A stretch of 38,273 bases of DNA from contig SCPZ01000114.1 of the NCBI GenBank assembly GCA_004299305.1, positions 1-38,273 of the forward strand, written 5' to 3'. Origin of the DNA: Methylobacter sp. Lineage in GTDB: Bacteria; Pseudomonadota; Gammaproteobacteria; Methylococcales; Methylomonadaceae. A model generated the notes under the pieces. The model worked only from the letters and a program-made list of their open reading frames with translations. It made no database searches and was not told where the DNA came from. Both the position numbers and the translations under genes were made by a program. Positions 8,869-17,554 of this stretch are shown in pieces. Each line of letters starts with the position of its first letter. Within the stretch, counting starts at the first letter, position 1.

Positions 8869-9603
8869 ATGACCAATGGGTTCTCGGAATACATCGTTTA
8901 TGTTGATGAAAGCGGCGACCATGGTTTGAATACCATAGATCCCAGCTACCCCATATTTGTGCTGGTTTTTTGTATCTTTAAAAAACGGGACTATGTGCAA
9001 AGAGCAGTCCCGTTATTGCAAGAATTTAAACTAAAGCATTTTGGGCATGATCAAGTCGTTTTGCATGAAACCGATATTCGTCGCGACCGAGGCAGCTTTT
9101 CGTTTTTAAAAAGCAGACAACTCAAAACGGATTTTTTAGATGAGTTAACCGGAATTATCCAAGAAACACCTTTCACACTCATCAGCACCGTAATAAAAAA
9201 AGAAGCGTATCGCCAAGGCCATCATGAACCGGAAAACCCCTACCATATCGCCTTGCGTTTCGGTTTGGAGCGTATTTTTTATTATTTACGGCAACAGTCC
9301 TCTGTTACACATATCGTTGTCGAGCAACGCGGCAAGGTCGAAGATAACGAGTTAGAGCTTGAGTTCCGCCGAATTTGCGCAGGAAATAATTACCCACGAC
9401 AAGCACTGCCTTTTGAGCTGGTGTTTGCGGATAAAAAAAGCAATTCGGCTGGTTTACAATTGGCTGACTTAGTTGCACGTCCAATCGGATTGCACATACT
9501 AAAGCCGGAGCAAAGCAATAGGGCTTTTGAGATTATTAGCGAGAAGTTTTACAAGAACGGTCAAGGTGACAAAATCGGCTACGGACTAAAATGCTACCCG
9601 TAA
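8869..9603 (+). CDS. DUF3800 domain protein between the two nrdJ genes
   Basis: The 244-residue protein has DUF3800 hallmarks: YVDESGDHG at residues 11-19, HETDIRRDRG near 65-74, VVEQRGKVEDNELE near 148-165, and KSNSAGLQLADLVARPIG near 190-207. The acidic residues suggest an RNase H-like nuclease fold; members often occur in defence islands, but no activity is established here. Its ATG abuts the nrdJa stop codon with no Shine-Dalgarno sequence, so translation probably relies on coupling. The position inside the NrdJa/NrdJb pair suggests acquisition by transfer. Confidence 0.85.
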   Translation: MTNGFSEYIVYVDESGDHGLNTIDPSYPIFVLVFCIFKKRDYVQRAVPLLQEFKLKHFGHDQVVLHETDIRRDRGSFSFLKSRQLKTDFLDELTGIIQETPFTLISTVIKKEAYRQGHHEPENPYHIALRFGLERIFYYLRQQSSVTHIVVEQRGKVEDNELELEFRRICAGNNYPRQALPFELVFADKKSNSAGLQLADLVARPIGLHILKPEQSNRAFEIISEKFYKNGQGDKIGYGLKCYP

Positions 9604-9609
9604 AAAACA

Positions 9610-9639
9610 AAAAGCCCCGATGTAACCACCGAGGCTTTT
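9610..9639 (+). terminator. Probable Rho-independent terminator after the DUF3800 gene
   Basis: AAAAGCCCCG pairs with CGAGGCTTTT (one mismatch, 10-bp loop), six bases after the stop codon. The descending arm ends in only four T residues, so strength is uncertain. A terminator here would force nrdJb to use its own promoter. Confidence 0.55.
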
Positions 9640-9682
9640 GGTCGACCGAGAATCCTCAATCCTTGGCCTCATTATCGTTAAG

Positions 9683-9723
9683 TTACTACCAGCAGTCAAG
9701 TAAAGTATAACTACTGGTAGTAA
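9683..9723. repeat. Inverted repeat upstream of nrdJb
   Basis: TTACTACCAG at 9683-9692 and its exact complement CTGGTAGTAA at 9714-9723, 110 bases before the nrdJb start. It could be an operator, a transcript hairpin, or the scar of an insertion. Confidence 0.5.
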
Positions 9724-9832
9724 TCGGCAAGGCATTAAAGGGATAAAGTACAATCCACTAACATATTTCATGTAATCCAAAGTAATGGCTTTCAAATTGA
9801 TTACATCTTTAACACCTATCAAGGCAGACATC

Positions 9833-10513
9833 ATGACACTACATAAAATCAGCAAAAAAATCGTCAGCTACAAAGTCCTGACCAAAGACGATGTAGAACC
9901 AGTTAAGCAAGAGCCGACACAGCCGTCGCTGGAAAGCATGAACGAAAACCTTGCGCGCCCGGAAGTGCTGCTCGGTTCCACCTATAAAATCAAAACCCCG
10001 CAGTCGGAACATGCGCTGTATATCACGATCAATGACATCATCCTGAACCATGGCACCGCCCACGAAGAACGTCGGCCTTACGAAATCTTCATCAACTCCA
10101 AAAACATGGAGCATTTCCAATGGGTGTTGGCGCTGACCCGGCTGATTTCGGCGGTGTTCCGCAAAGGCGGCGACGCCTGCTTTTTGGTCGAAGAGATGAA
10201 AGCGGTATTCGACCCACACGGCGGCTATTTTAAAAAAGGCGGCGTGTTCATGCCGTCGCTGGTCGCCGAAATCGGCTATGCGATTGAATCGCATATGAAA
10301 CACATCGGCATGATCAAGCCGGAAAAAATGACCGATCACCAAAAAAAATTTCTTGATGAAAAACGTAAAGAGTTTGAAGCGCAGCATGGGGAGTCGGAGG
10401 GACAGGCGTTTCCTGAAAAAGCCGTACTTTGTAACAAATGCAGCACTAAGGCGATGGTGCTGATGGACGGTTGTATGACTTGTTTGAATTGTGGGGAGAG
10501 TAAGTGTGGGTGA
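9833..10513 (+). CDS. Class II ribonucleotide reductase C-terminal subunit NrdJb (TSCPD and zinc-ribbon tail)
   Basis: The 226-residue protein supplies the C-terminal part of split class II reductases. Residues about 1-160 form the TSCPD-type domain. The end carries CNKCSTKAMVLMDGCMTC then LNCGESKCG, a cysteine-rich tail that in this family binds zinc and shuttles electrons from thioredoxin to the active-site disulfide. I chose the ATG at 9833 (AAGGCAGACATC upstream; MTLHKISKKIV is a family-like start) over an upstream in-frame ATG at 9785. Its partner NrdJa is 964 bases upstream, separated by the DUF3800 gene and a probable terminator. Confidence 0.9.
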   Translation: MTLHKISKKIVSYKVLTKDDVEPVKQEPTQPSLESMNENLARPEVLLGSTYKIKTPQSEHALYITINDIILNHGTAHEERRPYEIFINSKNMEHFQWVLALTRLISAVFRKGGDACFLVEEMKAVFDPHGGYFKKGGVFMPSLVAEIGYAIESHMKHIGMIKPEKMTDHQKKFLDEKRKEFEAQHGESEGQAFPEKAVLCNKCSTKAMVLMDGCMTCLNCGESKCG

Positions 10514-10555
10514 TGTCCACTTTTTTCATCTGCCCGAATATCCGACGATGCCAAT

Positions 10556-10578
10556 TCATCAGGTAGATTTCCTGATGA
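10556..10578. terminator. Hairpin after nrdJb, possible terminator
   Basis: TCATCAGG and CCTGATGA form an 8-bp stem with a 7-base loop. A T-rich stretch follows only after about ten bases, so it is a weak terminator candidate. Confidence 0.3.
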
Positions 10579-10610
10579 TCAAAATTATATTTTTATAAAA
10601 GGACAGAAAG

Positions 10611-10835
10611 ATGGATAACTACCACATTACAAAAGACGAAGATAAATGGAAGTTGACTAAAGAGGGGAATCAACGCCCGTCAAAGACAGCGGATACCAAA
10701 CAAGAAATTATTGAAAAAACACGAGATTTTATGGCCGATAAAATTGGATCGGTAAAAATCCATAAAGTAAAGAACGGAATCCAAGAGGAACGTACATATC
10801 ATAGGAAAGATGATCCCCGTAAAAGCAGAGGATAA
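10611..10835 (+). CDS. DUF2188 domain protein
   Basis: The 74-residue basic, soluble protein matches the small DUF2188 pattern: YHITKDEDKWKLTKEGNQRP, a helix with KQEIIEKTRDFM, the strand VKIHKVKNGIQEERTYHR, then a charged end. The ATG follows a good ribosome-binding site (AAAGGACAGAAAG). Function of the family is unknown. It is not obviously co-transcribed with the next gene, 69 bases downstream. Confidence 0.75.
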   Translation: MDNYHITKDEDKWKLTKEGNQRPSKTADTKQEIIEKTRDFMADKIGSVKIHKVKNGIQEERTYHRKDDPRKSRG

Positions 10836-10904
10836 AAATAATATTTTGTTGCATCCAACCATTAATATCAGAGCAGTGCAATTTATACAAATCAAGGAAG
10901 CTAA

Positions 10905-11501
10905 ATGGAAGAAGGGCTATTACGACAGCGCAGGAATTTAATGATTACCTGTGCAATTTTATGGATTATGAAGTCAGGTGAAGTCGAGTTTTCAAAAATT
11001 AGCTTTGCCGGATTTGATGTTACTTTTAAGGATCCTAATGCGTTGACCTTGTCTATGTGGATTACATTCGCGTATTTTTTGTGCAGGTACTACCAATATT
11101 TTTTAAATGAAGGAATTTCTAAGTTAGAGCATATATTTAGAGATTCGTTTAACCAAAAATGCGAGTCTCGCATTCGCCAATTGGTAGAAGAGAGATACCC
11201 CCAAAATACTGAAAAACATTTATATAACTATGGATTTCTGAAAAACAATCACTGGATATATAAGGGCGGCATTCAACATCCATATGATCCGTCATTATCA
11301 GAGTCGAAATTTGAGCAATTCGAGATCGCAATCAGCCGATGGAAATTATGGAAGGGCATCTTGTCTGCCATTATGGATTCTATTTTTAGGAACAGTGTTG
11401 TCACAGACTATCTACTGCCTTTCATTCTTGCTGATTTCATACTTTACTATTGTGGTAAAAATGATTGGAATGGTAGTTTTCTTCATTTAATCATGCCATA
11501 G
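10905..11501 (+). CDS. Unrecognised membrane protein
   Basis: I do not recognise this 198-residue protein. It has a hydrophobic stretch at about residues 48-66 (LTLSMWITFAYFLCRYY) and another near residues 170-182 (LPFILADFILYY), separated by a charged soluble part with several aromatic residues. The start is supported by AAGGAAGCTAA. The gene is clearly more AT-rich than its neighbours, which together with its isolation suggests horizontal origin. Confidence 0.6.
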   Translation: MEEGLLRQRRNLMITCAILWIMKSGEVEFSKISFAGFDVTFKDPNALTLSMWITFAYFLCRYYQYFLNEGISKLEHIFRDSFNQKCESRIRQLVEERYPQNTEKHLYNYGFLKNNHWIYKGGIQHPYDPSLSESKFEQFEIAISRWKLWKGILSAIMDSIFRNSVVTDYLLPFILADFILYYCGKNDWNGSFLHLIMP

Positions 11502-11828
11502 GATATGCAGCTCGTAGGTTGGGCTAACCTAGCGTTAGACGAGCAACATTCCGATATGCAAACCTTCCAGTCAGGGTACGCTGCGCGTACCTTTATTTAT
11601 ATTTCGTGGCGATTAAGAAGCAACGTTCTAAACAGGTGAGACGCTACAGGATGTAAGCCGAAATAAGCCATCTCTCGCTACGCCCTTCGGCTTTGCTCAG
11701 AAGAGCTACTTCGACAAGCTTTAGCACTACCAACAACATGAAGAAGCATAGGCAAAAATAATTGAAAATAGCCATAAGTCGTTAAGCTCAATTAAGCCCA
11801 AACTTATCTTATCGATTCAAGTGCTCTT
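11502..11828. other. 327-bp intergenic region
   Basis: No gene is visible. It contains the short hairpin GGGTACGC/GCGTACC (about 11574-11591) and a CCGATATGCA-ACCTTCCAG stretch (11551-11570) resembling the left flank of the family-A palindrome at 4009-4027, probably a degraded copy. Confidence 0.45.
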
Positions 11829-12317
11829 TTAAAAGGTAGTTGGTCCATTCCAGTCATTATGAGCACGGTGTGTTGCTCTCGCCAAGGCGCTCTCAGCATC
11901 ACGCCAACCTTCACAGCAGTTGTTCCCCTTGTTGCCCCTTATTAGATTGAGCAGGCTTTTGGCCTTCGCGTAAATTATAAAAAACAGAACAATCAGTTGT
12001 TGTTTCCATGGGGAAATGGGTGCCAAACTACATATTAGTTTGTCGTCATGCAAGCCTTGGTCGATCATTCCAACAGCGCCCCAAGCATGAACCCTTACCG
12101 TTGTCCCCAAGGGGAGTCGCGGGCCTAGCACTACCGCATCCAGCAGATCGCCGTCCAATCCGATGAATGCGGGAATAGAGCCATAATTGAACGGACAAGG
12201 TAAGGGAGAAATAAAATCCAACTTTCCGGTAGAACCTCGCTTCAAAAAACTACCACGCGGTATCTCAATGACGACGTCGACCAAATGTGCCGCTTTATGT
12301 ATATCCACTGAATTCAT
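11829..12317 (-). CDS. Divergent family I inorganic pyrophosphatase
   Basis: The 162-residue protein keeps the metal-binding signature DGDLLD (D55, D57, D60, equivalent to D65/D67/D70 of E. coli Ppa) and D86 and D91 in MIDQGLHDDKL (equivalent to D97/D102). The EIPRGS start of the fold and the PFNYGSIP segment are also present. The usual lysine/tyrosine pattern near residues 25-35 differs, and the C-terminal helix carries an insertion-like GNKGNNCCEGW. It probably hydrolyses pyrophosphate, but it is unlikely to be the cell's housekeeping enzyme. It is not in an operon with the upstream Hsp70-like gene (about 100-base gap). Confidence 0.75.
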   Translation of the reverse strand: MNSVDIHKAAHLVDVVIEIPRGSFLKRGSTGKLDFISPLPCPFNYGSIPAFIGLDGDLLDAVVLGPRLPLGTTVRVHAWGAVGMIDQGLHDDKLICSLAPISPWKQQLIVLFFIIYAKAKSLLNLIRGNKGNNCCEGWRDAESALARATHRAHNDWNGPTTF

Positions 12318-12415
12318 TGAGCTATATTGAGTTTTCGTTAGTTTTGAAATTGATATTCCAGCGGTAAGACATGCATCCCAAAGGGTACAGAAAATGCCGC
12401 GGCAATCGCCTTAGG

Positions 12416-13714
12416 TCAATTAAGCCCTAAATAATACCGTCTGGCATCACAGGCTAAACCAAAGCCAACGCTTGATAATCGATTACCATCTGAAATTTCA
12501 GCGTTTGGAAATAGGTGGCGGGTGATTTTTTGAACCATCGGAATAGCAGTGCCGCCACCGGTTAGAATGACGAGAGCAATATCATCTTGTTTTACCCCGG
12601 CCATTCCAATGCAATCATTAATGGTTTTTTGGATGCTCTGAAGATTCCCATATAGACTGTCCTCAAATTGTGTTCGGTCAATATGCGCTTTTAAATCGGC
12701 TTCAATAAAAGACAGATCAGCCGTTGTTTGTGCGCATGAGCTAAGCTGAATTTTGCTTTCTTCAACGACAGACATCAAGGTGTGCCCCTGCTCTTCCTCT
12801 ACAATTGACAGCAACCTGTTAGTTAGCGCTTTATCATTCGATTGGCTGATTAACTCCTTCAAATCCCTTTTATATTTTTGCGTATACATGTACTGAATTT
12901 TACTTAATTCAGAAAGGTCAAAGAAAGGCGTTATTGGAAACCCCAGTCCTTTGGAACCCCAAAGGGAACCCAGTCCTAATAGCGGCATAAAACATTTCAT
13001 GCTCAATGCTCGATCAAAATCATTACCGCCCATTCTAACCCCTGCATTAGACAGAATGTCCTCCTGGCGATCAGGCTTGTCGATATAGCGTTGCGATAAG
13101 CGCATGACCGTAAAGTCCGACGTACCGCCGCCAATGTCCATAACGACCGCTAAACGTTCGGCATCGCCCATATTAAATTCATGAGCAAATGCGGCGGCAA
13201 TGGGCTCATATTGAAAGCGAATATGTTTAAATCCGGCAGCTGAAAAGATGTCTTCCAGCTGCCTTTCCGCCTCTTTGTCGGCTTTATCGTTGCCGTCGAT
13301 AAAATGAACGGGCCTGCCGGCAACGACATTTTTGATTTCCCTCTCCGCCGATAGCTCGGCTTTATTTTTTATATCTTCAATAAAATGGCCAATAATGTTC
13401 TCGAATTTTGTTTTTCTTCCGCTGATATGGGTGCCTTCTTTCATGAGAGACGTTCCCAGTACACGTTTAAAACTTCTCATAAATCGGCCATCCTCTTGAG
13501 CGACATGGGCATTAATCGCTTTACGGCCAAAAACAACCGTTGAACTTTCTGTCGGAAAAAAAATGGTCGAAGGTATGGTTAAATGTTCCTCTTCTACTGG
13601 AACCAGGGTTATTTGATCATCATTACCCTGAGCAATGGCCACAGTTGTGTTAGAGGTTCCAAAATCGATTCCACAGGCAATTTCATTCGATTCATACATT
13701 TTAAGTGTTTTCAT
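12416..13714 (-). CDS. Hsp70-family protein, YegD-like
   Basis: The 432-residue protein has the actin/Hsp70 ATPase signature: GIDFGTSNTTVAIA near the N-terminus, VMDIGGGTSDFTV near 185-200 and VILTGGGTAIPMVQ near 380-395. It lacks the Hsp70 substrate-binding domain, and with about 430-450 residues it matches E. coli YegD. The start is uncertain: ATG at 13714, another ATG at 13699, and a TTG at 13735 are in frame and none has a strong ribosome-binding site. It is divergently oriented to the exonuclease gene. Role unknown; a non-canonical chaperone is the family guess. Confidence 0.88.
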   Translation of the reverse strand: MKTLKMYESNEIACGIDFGTSNTTVAIAQGNDDQITLVPVEEEHLTIPSTIFFPTESSTVVFGRKAINAHVAQEDGRFMRSFKRVLGTSLMKEGTHISGRKTKFENIIGHFIEDIKNKAELSAEREIKNVVAGRPVHFIDGNDKADKEAERQLEDIFSAAGFKHIRFQYEPIAAAFAHEFNMGDAERLAVVMDIGGGTSDFTVMRLSQRYIDKPDRQEDILSNAGVRMGGNDFDRALSMKCFMPLLGLGSLWGSKGLGFPITPFFDLSELSKIQYMYTQKYKRDLKELISQSNDKALTNRLLSIVEEEQGHTLMSVVEESKIQLSSCAQTTADLSFIEADLKAHIDRTQFEDSLYGNLQSIQKTINDCIGMAGVKQDDIALVILTGGGTAIPMVQKITRHLFPNAEISDGNRLSSVGFGLACDARRYYLGLN

Positions 13715-13735
13715 TCTAAATTTTATCGTAAACAA

Positions 13736-13940
13736 GACAGTCGCTGCTCATAAACAGCAATCTCGGAAAAGGGCTAAGGGAGAATAAAATGCTCAAGTTA
13801 TTTCATACACATTTCTAAGCATTGTAGAATGCAATGAAGCCACATTTCCAACAAAAACCCCGCCAACAACATTAGGCGATTTCCGGCGAAAAATAAGCGT
13901 TAAGAAAAAACCCCGCTTAAGAAGAAAGGTATCGTACATT
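13736..13940. other. Divergent intergenic region with repeat remnant
   Basis: Between the Hsp70-like and exonuclease genes. At 13872-13895 a 24-bp stretch (TAGGCGATTTCCGGCG then AAAAATA) matches one end of the palindromic element at 21909-22070 at 22 of 24 positions. It is probably a degraded end of that element family. Confidence 0.45.
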
Positions 13941-14561
13941 ATGAGTAAAATTGTCATTATTGACTTTGAAACGACCGGATTATCACCAGAACTGGGTGAC
14001 AGGGCCACTGAGGTTGCCGCTGTTATCATTGATGGCGATAAAGTAATCGATAAATTCCAGAGTCTTATGAATGCCGGAGTGGCAATTCCCAGCTATATCC
14101 AACAGTTAACAGGCATATCGAATGCCATGCTTCGTAAAGCGCCATCCTGCCAACAGGTAATGCAGGAGCTTGCTGATTTTATCGGCGATAGTCCTCTTTT
14201 GGCGCACAACGCTTCTTTCGACACCAAGTTTCTTGATGCGGAATGGGCTCGCATTCATTATAAACGCCGCCAAGCGTTTGCTTGCTCAATGTTGTTATCA
14301 CGTCGTATTTACCCGCACTTTCCAGATCATAAGCTAGGCACTCTGGTACGTCATTTAAAACTTCCCACTACCGGAGAATATCATCGCGCCCTAGCCGATG
14401 CTGAAATGACAGCAAGTCTAATCATCAAAATTAAATATGATATTCAGGAAAAGTATAATCTGTCATCAGTACCCCATGAATTGCTGTGCCTTTTGCAAAA
14501 AACACCGAAAGCCGGAATAGACAACGCTATTAAAAAGGCACAAATAAAATTAGGATTATGA
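13941..14561 (+). CDS. DnaQ-like DEDDh 3'-5' exonuclease
   Basis: The 206-residue protein shows all three exonuclease motifs: ExoI IDFETTG (D8, E10), ExoII HNASFD (H89-D94) and ExoIII HRALAD (H148, D153), giving the DEDDh catalytic set. It resembles the epsilon-type exonuclease family (PolC/DnaQ-like domains). It is too divergent to be the replicative proofreading subunit and lacks a clear C-terminal polymerase-binding tail; repair or RNA/DNA turnover is possible. It is monocistronic. Confidence 0.88.
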   Translation: MSKIVIIDFETTGLSPELGDRATEVAAVIIDGDKVIDKFQSLMNAGVAIPSYIQQLTGISNAMLRKAPSCQQVMQELADFIGDSPLLAHNASFDTKFLDAEWARIHYKRRQAFACSMLLSRRIYPHFPDHKLGTLVRHLKLPTTGEYHRALADAEMTASLIIKIKYDIQEKYNLSSVPHELLCLLQKTPKAGIDNAIKKAQIKLGL

Positions 14562-14642
14562 CTATGCCATTATAAAATGGCACCAATAAAACCGGACCTT
14601 GCGCATAAAACCGCGCTGGGGCGATTACCTCTTGAGCTCCAC

Positions 14643-15206
14643 ATGCTGAAACGATTACTGTCGATTGCCTTGCTCGCCCTGCCTATTACCGCATGGGCAT
14701 TTTTTAAACCTGTACGGGTCCTTATCCCCGAGTTGGCTGGCGTCTCATGCATCGGTAAAGTCATTTGCACCGACGATCCATCACGCTATGCCCAGGCTTC
14801 AAGCCTATACGAAAACGCCATCCAGTTTGTCGGCACATCCGTTGGTGAGATAGGACATAAGCCCCTGGTAATCTTTTGCGCAACCGACGGATGCTTCCAA
14901 TCGTTTGGTCTCGGTAAACGTTCAGCTGCAACCATCGGAACCTTCGGCATCGTTGTTAGCCCGCGTGCATGGAAGCCGCACTATGTCCAGCATGAAATGA
15001 TCCACCATCTCCAGAAGGAAAGACTGGGCAATCTTAATGCATGGATCAGCACGCCTGAATGGTTTATTGAGGGCATGGCTTACTCTCTTAGCAAAGACCC
15101 GCGACCTGTTCTTGCCGAGCCCTGGCAGCAGTATCGTTCTCGCTTTGAGGCTTGGTATCAACAGGTGGGGAAGGCGCAGCTCTGGACGGAGGCTGCCAAG
15201 CTATGA
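14643..15206 (+). CDS. Secreted zinc metallopeptidase-like protein (HExxH)
   Basis: The 187-residue protein starts at an internal ATG that gives a clean signal peptide (MLKRLLSIALLALPITAWA). The zinc motif HEMIHH (H117, E118, H121) is followed 22 residues on by E143 in EWFIEGMAY, the gluzincin pattern with the third ligand. It is small for a peptidase and has cysteines (SCIGKVICT and FCATDGC) that could form disulfides in the periplasm. The upstream 22-codon extension in the same frame is rejected because it hides the signal peptide. Substrate unknown. Confidence 0.75.
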   Translation: MLKRLLSIALLALPITAWAFFKPVRVLIPELAGVSCIGKVICTDDPSRYAQASSLYENAIQFVGTSVGEIGHKPLVIFCATDGCFQSFGLGKRSAATIGTFGIVVSPRAWKPHYVQHEMIHHLQKERLGNLNAWISTPEWFIEGMAYSLSKDPRPVLAEPWQQYRSRFEAWYQQVGKAQLWTEAAKL

Positions 15207-15378
15207 ATACATATAATCCTGCGGCGTAGTAATAAGATGGACAATCGAAATAAAATGAATGTCGTAATAAAATCAAAAGGCTCGTAATATCCAGCTTTGC
15301 CTGATGACATTGCGCCCACTCGCCACCTTGTCATCGTTGTTGCTAGTTAGCCCCTACACAACTTCCAGGAGATTTAAT

Positions 15379-16182
15379 ATGAAGATACCGTTTGCCCTTA
15401 TTCTTGCCGTATTGATTACCGGATGCACTCAAGTTACCACAGAGCCGGGATACGAAACCGTTATCATCGATAACCCCTGGTTCTTTGGTCATGGCGGGGT
15501 GCGCGATGAAACGCAGAAACCGGGATTGTCATGGTATTGGTGGTCCACTCGCGGGGTATCCGTCGCTTTGACGCCGATAAAATATAATGAACCACTTGAG
15601 CATTTGGCGACTAATGACAACAATTTCATCAACTATGCCAGTTACATCGTGCTGCAATGGAAAAATCCGGCTGACCTCGTTAAGAAATTCGGCTATGAAA
15701 ACTGGTATGAGCACAACCTGAAAGAGCAATACCGCACCATCGTGCGCGACGTAACGAAAAAATACCAGATGACTCCGATCATGACCGATCCTGATACTCT
15801 TGCCAGCATAGAAAAGGAAATTGCCGAGCAGTTTAGGAAACATATCGAAAAAACAGGACTTCACGTATCACTTATCAACGTCAACATGGGCAAAGCGCTT
15901 CCTGATCCGGCAGTCATTGCTGAAATGAACAATACTGCCGTTCAACAGCAGCGCGTCAAGACTGAAGGGCAGCGCAAGTTATCGGAAGATTCAAGATTTC
16001 AAGCCGAGCAGAGTCGAGCTCACGCCGACAATGCCTACCGTGAACAAATGAAGCTTGATGCGGCGCAGTTCGTGCAACTGGAATCCATCAAACGGTATTC
16101 CGACGCGTGCAAAGAAAGTAAAAACTGCGTGATAGTGCAAGGTAACGCACCTGTGCTGGTGGGGTCGGTGAATTCCCGTTAG
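15379..16182 (+). CDS. Lipoprotein with band 7/SPFH-like domain
   Basis: The 267-residue protein starts at the ATG at 15379 (GGAGATTTAAT upstream) and has a lipoprotein signal peptide ending in LITGC, with C16 as the lipidated cysteine. Residues about 45-200 follow the SPFH pattern: VALTPIKYNEP, YASYIVLQWKNPADLVKKFG, NLKEQYRTIVRDVTKKY, and IEKTGLHVSLINVNMGKALP. An alanine/glutamine-rich helical region follows (about 190-235). Lipid anchoring is unusual for SPFH proteins, which normally use an N-terminal membrane helix. It lies downstream of the metallopeptidase gene, but the 172-base gap argues against tight operon coupling. Confidence 0.78.
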   Translation: MKIPFALILAVLITGCTQVTTEPGYETVIIDNPWFFGHGGVRDETQKPGLSWYWWSTRGVSVALTPIKYNEPLEHLATNDNNFINYASYIVLQWKNPADLVKKFGYENWYEHNLKEQYRTIVRDVTKKYQMTPIMTDPDTLASIEKEIAEQFRKHIEKTGLHVSLINVNMGKALPDPAVIAEMNNTAVQQQRVKTEGQRKLSEDSRFQAEQSRAHADNAYREQMKLDAAQFVQLESIKRYSDACKESKNCVIVQGNAPVLVGSVNSR

Positions 16183-16237
16183 CGCTAAGCGCTCATCATG
16201 TAGTTCTCATGCGCTGGAGAATTAAGTTAAGCCCAAA

Positions 16238-16298
16238 TGGAGTACAAGGCTGGCCTTGTACTAACCGCTCCATAGTGCAAGGCCAGCCTTGCACTCCA
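16238..16298. repeat. Inverted repeat of the GGAGTGCAAG family, copy 1
   Basis: TGGAGTACAAGGCTGGCCTT and TGGAGTGCAAGGCTGGCCTT (complement of the right arm) form about 22-bp arms with two mismatches around a short spacer. Related palindromes occur at 17291-17334 and 36283-36326. Confidence 0.8.
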
Positions 16299-16349
16299 CC
16301 CGCTAGGAATGCGCAACCATTAACTTAATGGCAGCGCAGAACAAACTAA

Positions 16350-17021
16350 TTAATGATTAGCCCCAAGCACAGGAAATCCTAATCGGTCAAGACGCCTTTG
16401 CGTACGCACTGAACGCGGCAAAATGTGTCCCAGCCGAAGCATTTCCCGGACATCCTTTAATTGCGCCACACCCACAGAACCAAACAGAATATCCGTAAAA
16501 GGAAAGACAACATTAAAGTTTTTTCTGGCGTTCTGGTGATGGAGGAAATGATGTCTGGCGAGAAATCGGTATGCGCCCCAATTCCGAAAGATCACATCTT
16601 CGGGGATATGCATCTGTCTATGTATCGTATTCCACAAGAAACGATGCATAAAGAAAACACTAATAAAAATAATCCCGCCCCATGGGTTAAACCACATCAA
16701 TGTCCCCCATACCGGCATGGTAAGTAAAAGCATCGCAAAAATATCGATGAGAAGAATTTCCAAATTCTCCTCACGACCTACTGAGTCGGGTTCGTAATCG
16801 AATTTACGGTACCACTTTGCATGATGACGAACGGCATGGGATTCAAAAACTTCAATAAGGTAAGGTAAAAAACTATATACCCCCTTAGCAAAGCGCTTTT
16901 GGTGCATGAAGTGTTTATGTATAAGATATTCAAATACTGAGATAAGTAGATAGCTGAATACAAGCCAGAGAAGAATTTCTCCGAGCGAAAAAAGAACGGA
17001 TTGGAAAGATAAGAATTTCAT
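16350..17021 (-). CDS. Fatty acid hydroxylase / sterol desaturase superfamily membrane protein
   Basis: The 223-residue membrane protein carries the di-iron histidine boxes of this superfamily: HKHFMH (35-40), SHAVRHH (61-67), TIHRQMH near 131-137 and ARHHFLHH near 152-160. Hydrophobic helices lie at about 10-33 and 90-125. The enzymes use O2 and a di-iron centre to hydroxylate or desaturate lipids; the substrate here is unknown (carotenoid, fatty acyl or hopanoid lipids are possible). It stands alone, convergent with the lipoprotein gene. Confidence 0.85.
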   Translation of the reverse strand: MKFLSFQSVLFSLGEILLWLVFSYLLISVFEYLIHKHFMHQKRFAKGVYSFLPYLIEVFESHAVRHHAKWYRKFDYEPDSVGREENLEILLIDIFAMLLLTMPVWGTLMWFNPWGGIIFISVFFMHRFLWNTIHRQMHIPEDVIFRNWGAYRFLARHHFLHHQNARKNFNVVFPFTDILFGSVGVAQLKDVREMLRLGHILPRSVRTQRRLDRLGFPVLGANH

Positions 17022-17290
17022 TTTACTCTACGGTTGTGACTAATCTGGACGGAAGTTTGCTAAAAGTCACACAGAGAAATCATGGATTAATATGGCGAGC
17101 CAAACAGAACAGCTCGAACCGGCTCCATTATAAACCATTTAATCATTGTATATTTTTTACCCTATCGTCCAATCTCAATATTGCAGCATAGAACATGCTG
17201 CGTCCTACGTTTATAGGCTCTTGTATTTCGCACATTGAGTCCAGCGTAGCGCGTAGAAACATGAAATAAAGTAGACAACTGTGTGCAGCA

Positions 17291-17334
17291 GGAGTGCAAG
17301 CTTTGCTTGCATATGCAGGCGAAGCCTGCACTCC
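17291..17334. repeat. GGAGTGCAAG-family palindrome, copy 2
   Basis: 44 bp: GGAGTGCAAGCTTTGCTTGC and GCAGGCGAAGCCTGCACTCC around ATAT. It contains two nested hairpins and matches the complement of 36283-36326 at 40 of 44 positions. Confidence 0.85.
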
Positions 17335-17554
17335 GACTATTGGCAACTTGCCTAAGTTATTCCATGCTCATTCCTAACTCCAATGAGCCAGCTGGGCATG
17401 AAGTAGTGGACGCGCTAGGTTCTATGTTGTATGGTCGGTATTTAGACGCGCCGACCCCAACTCGTTGCGTAGCGCGCCTTGGCCGCTTTTCCGAGCGCCT
17501 CGTGCATCGTTATAGCAAGTCAGGGGAAAACCGGGAGCAAAGGTGAACCGACAA

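Noticed and set aside
12405-13895. Hsp70 gene as cargo between two ends of the 160-bp palindromic element
   Set aside because: Only 10-24 bp of similarity remains on each side and the ends point outward, so chance degraded copies are as likely as a flanked unit.
17283-17546. 87-codon ORF
   Set aside because: It begins inside the GGAGTGCAAG palindrome and has a low-complexity translation with no recognisable motif.
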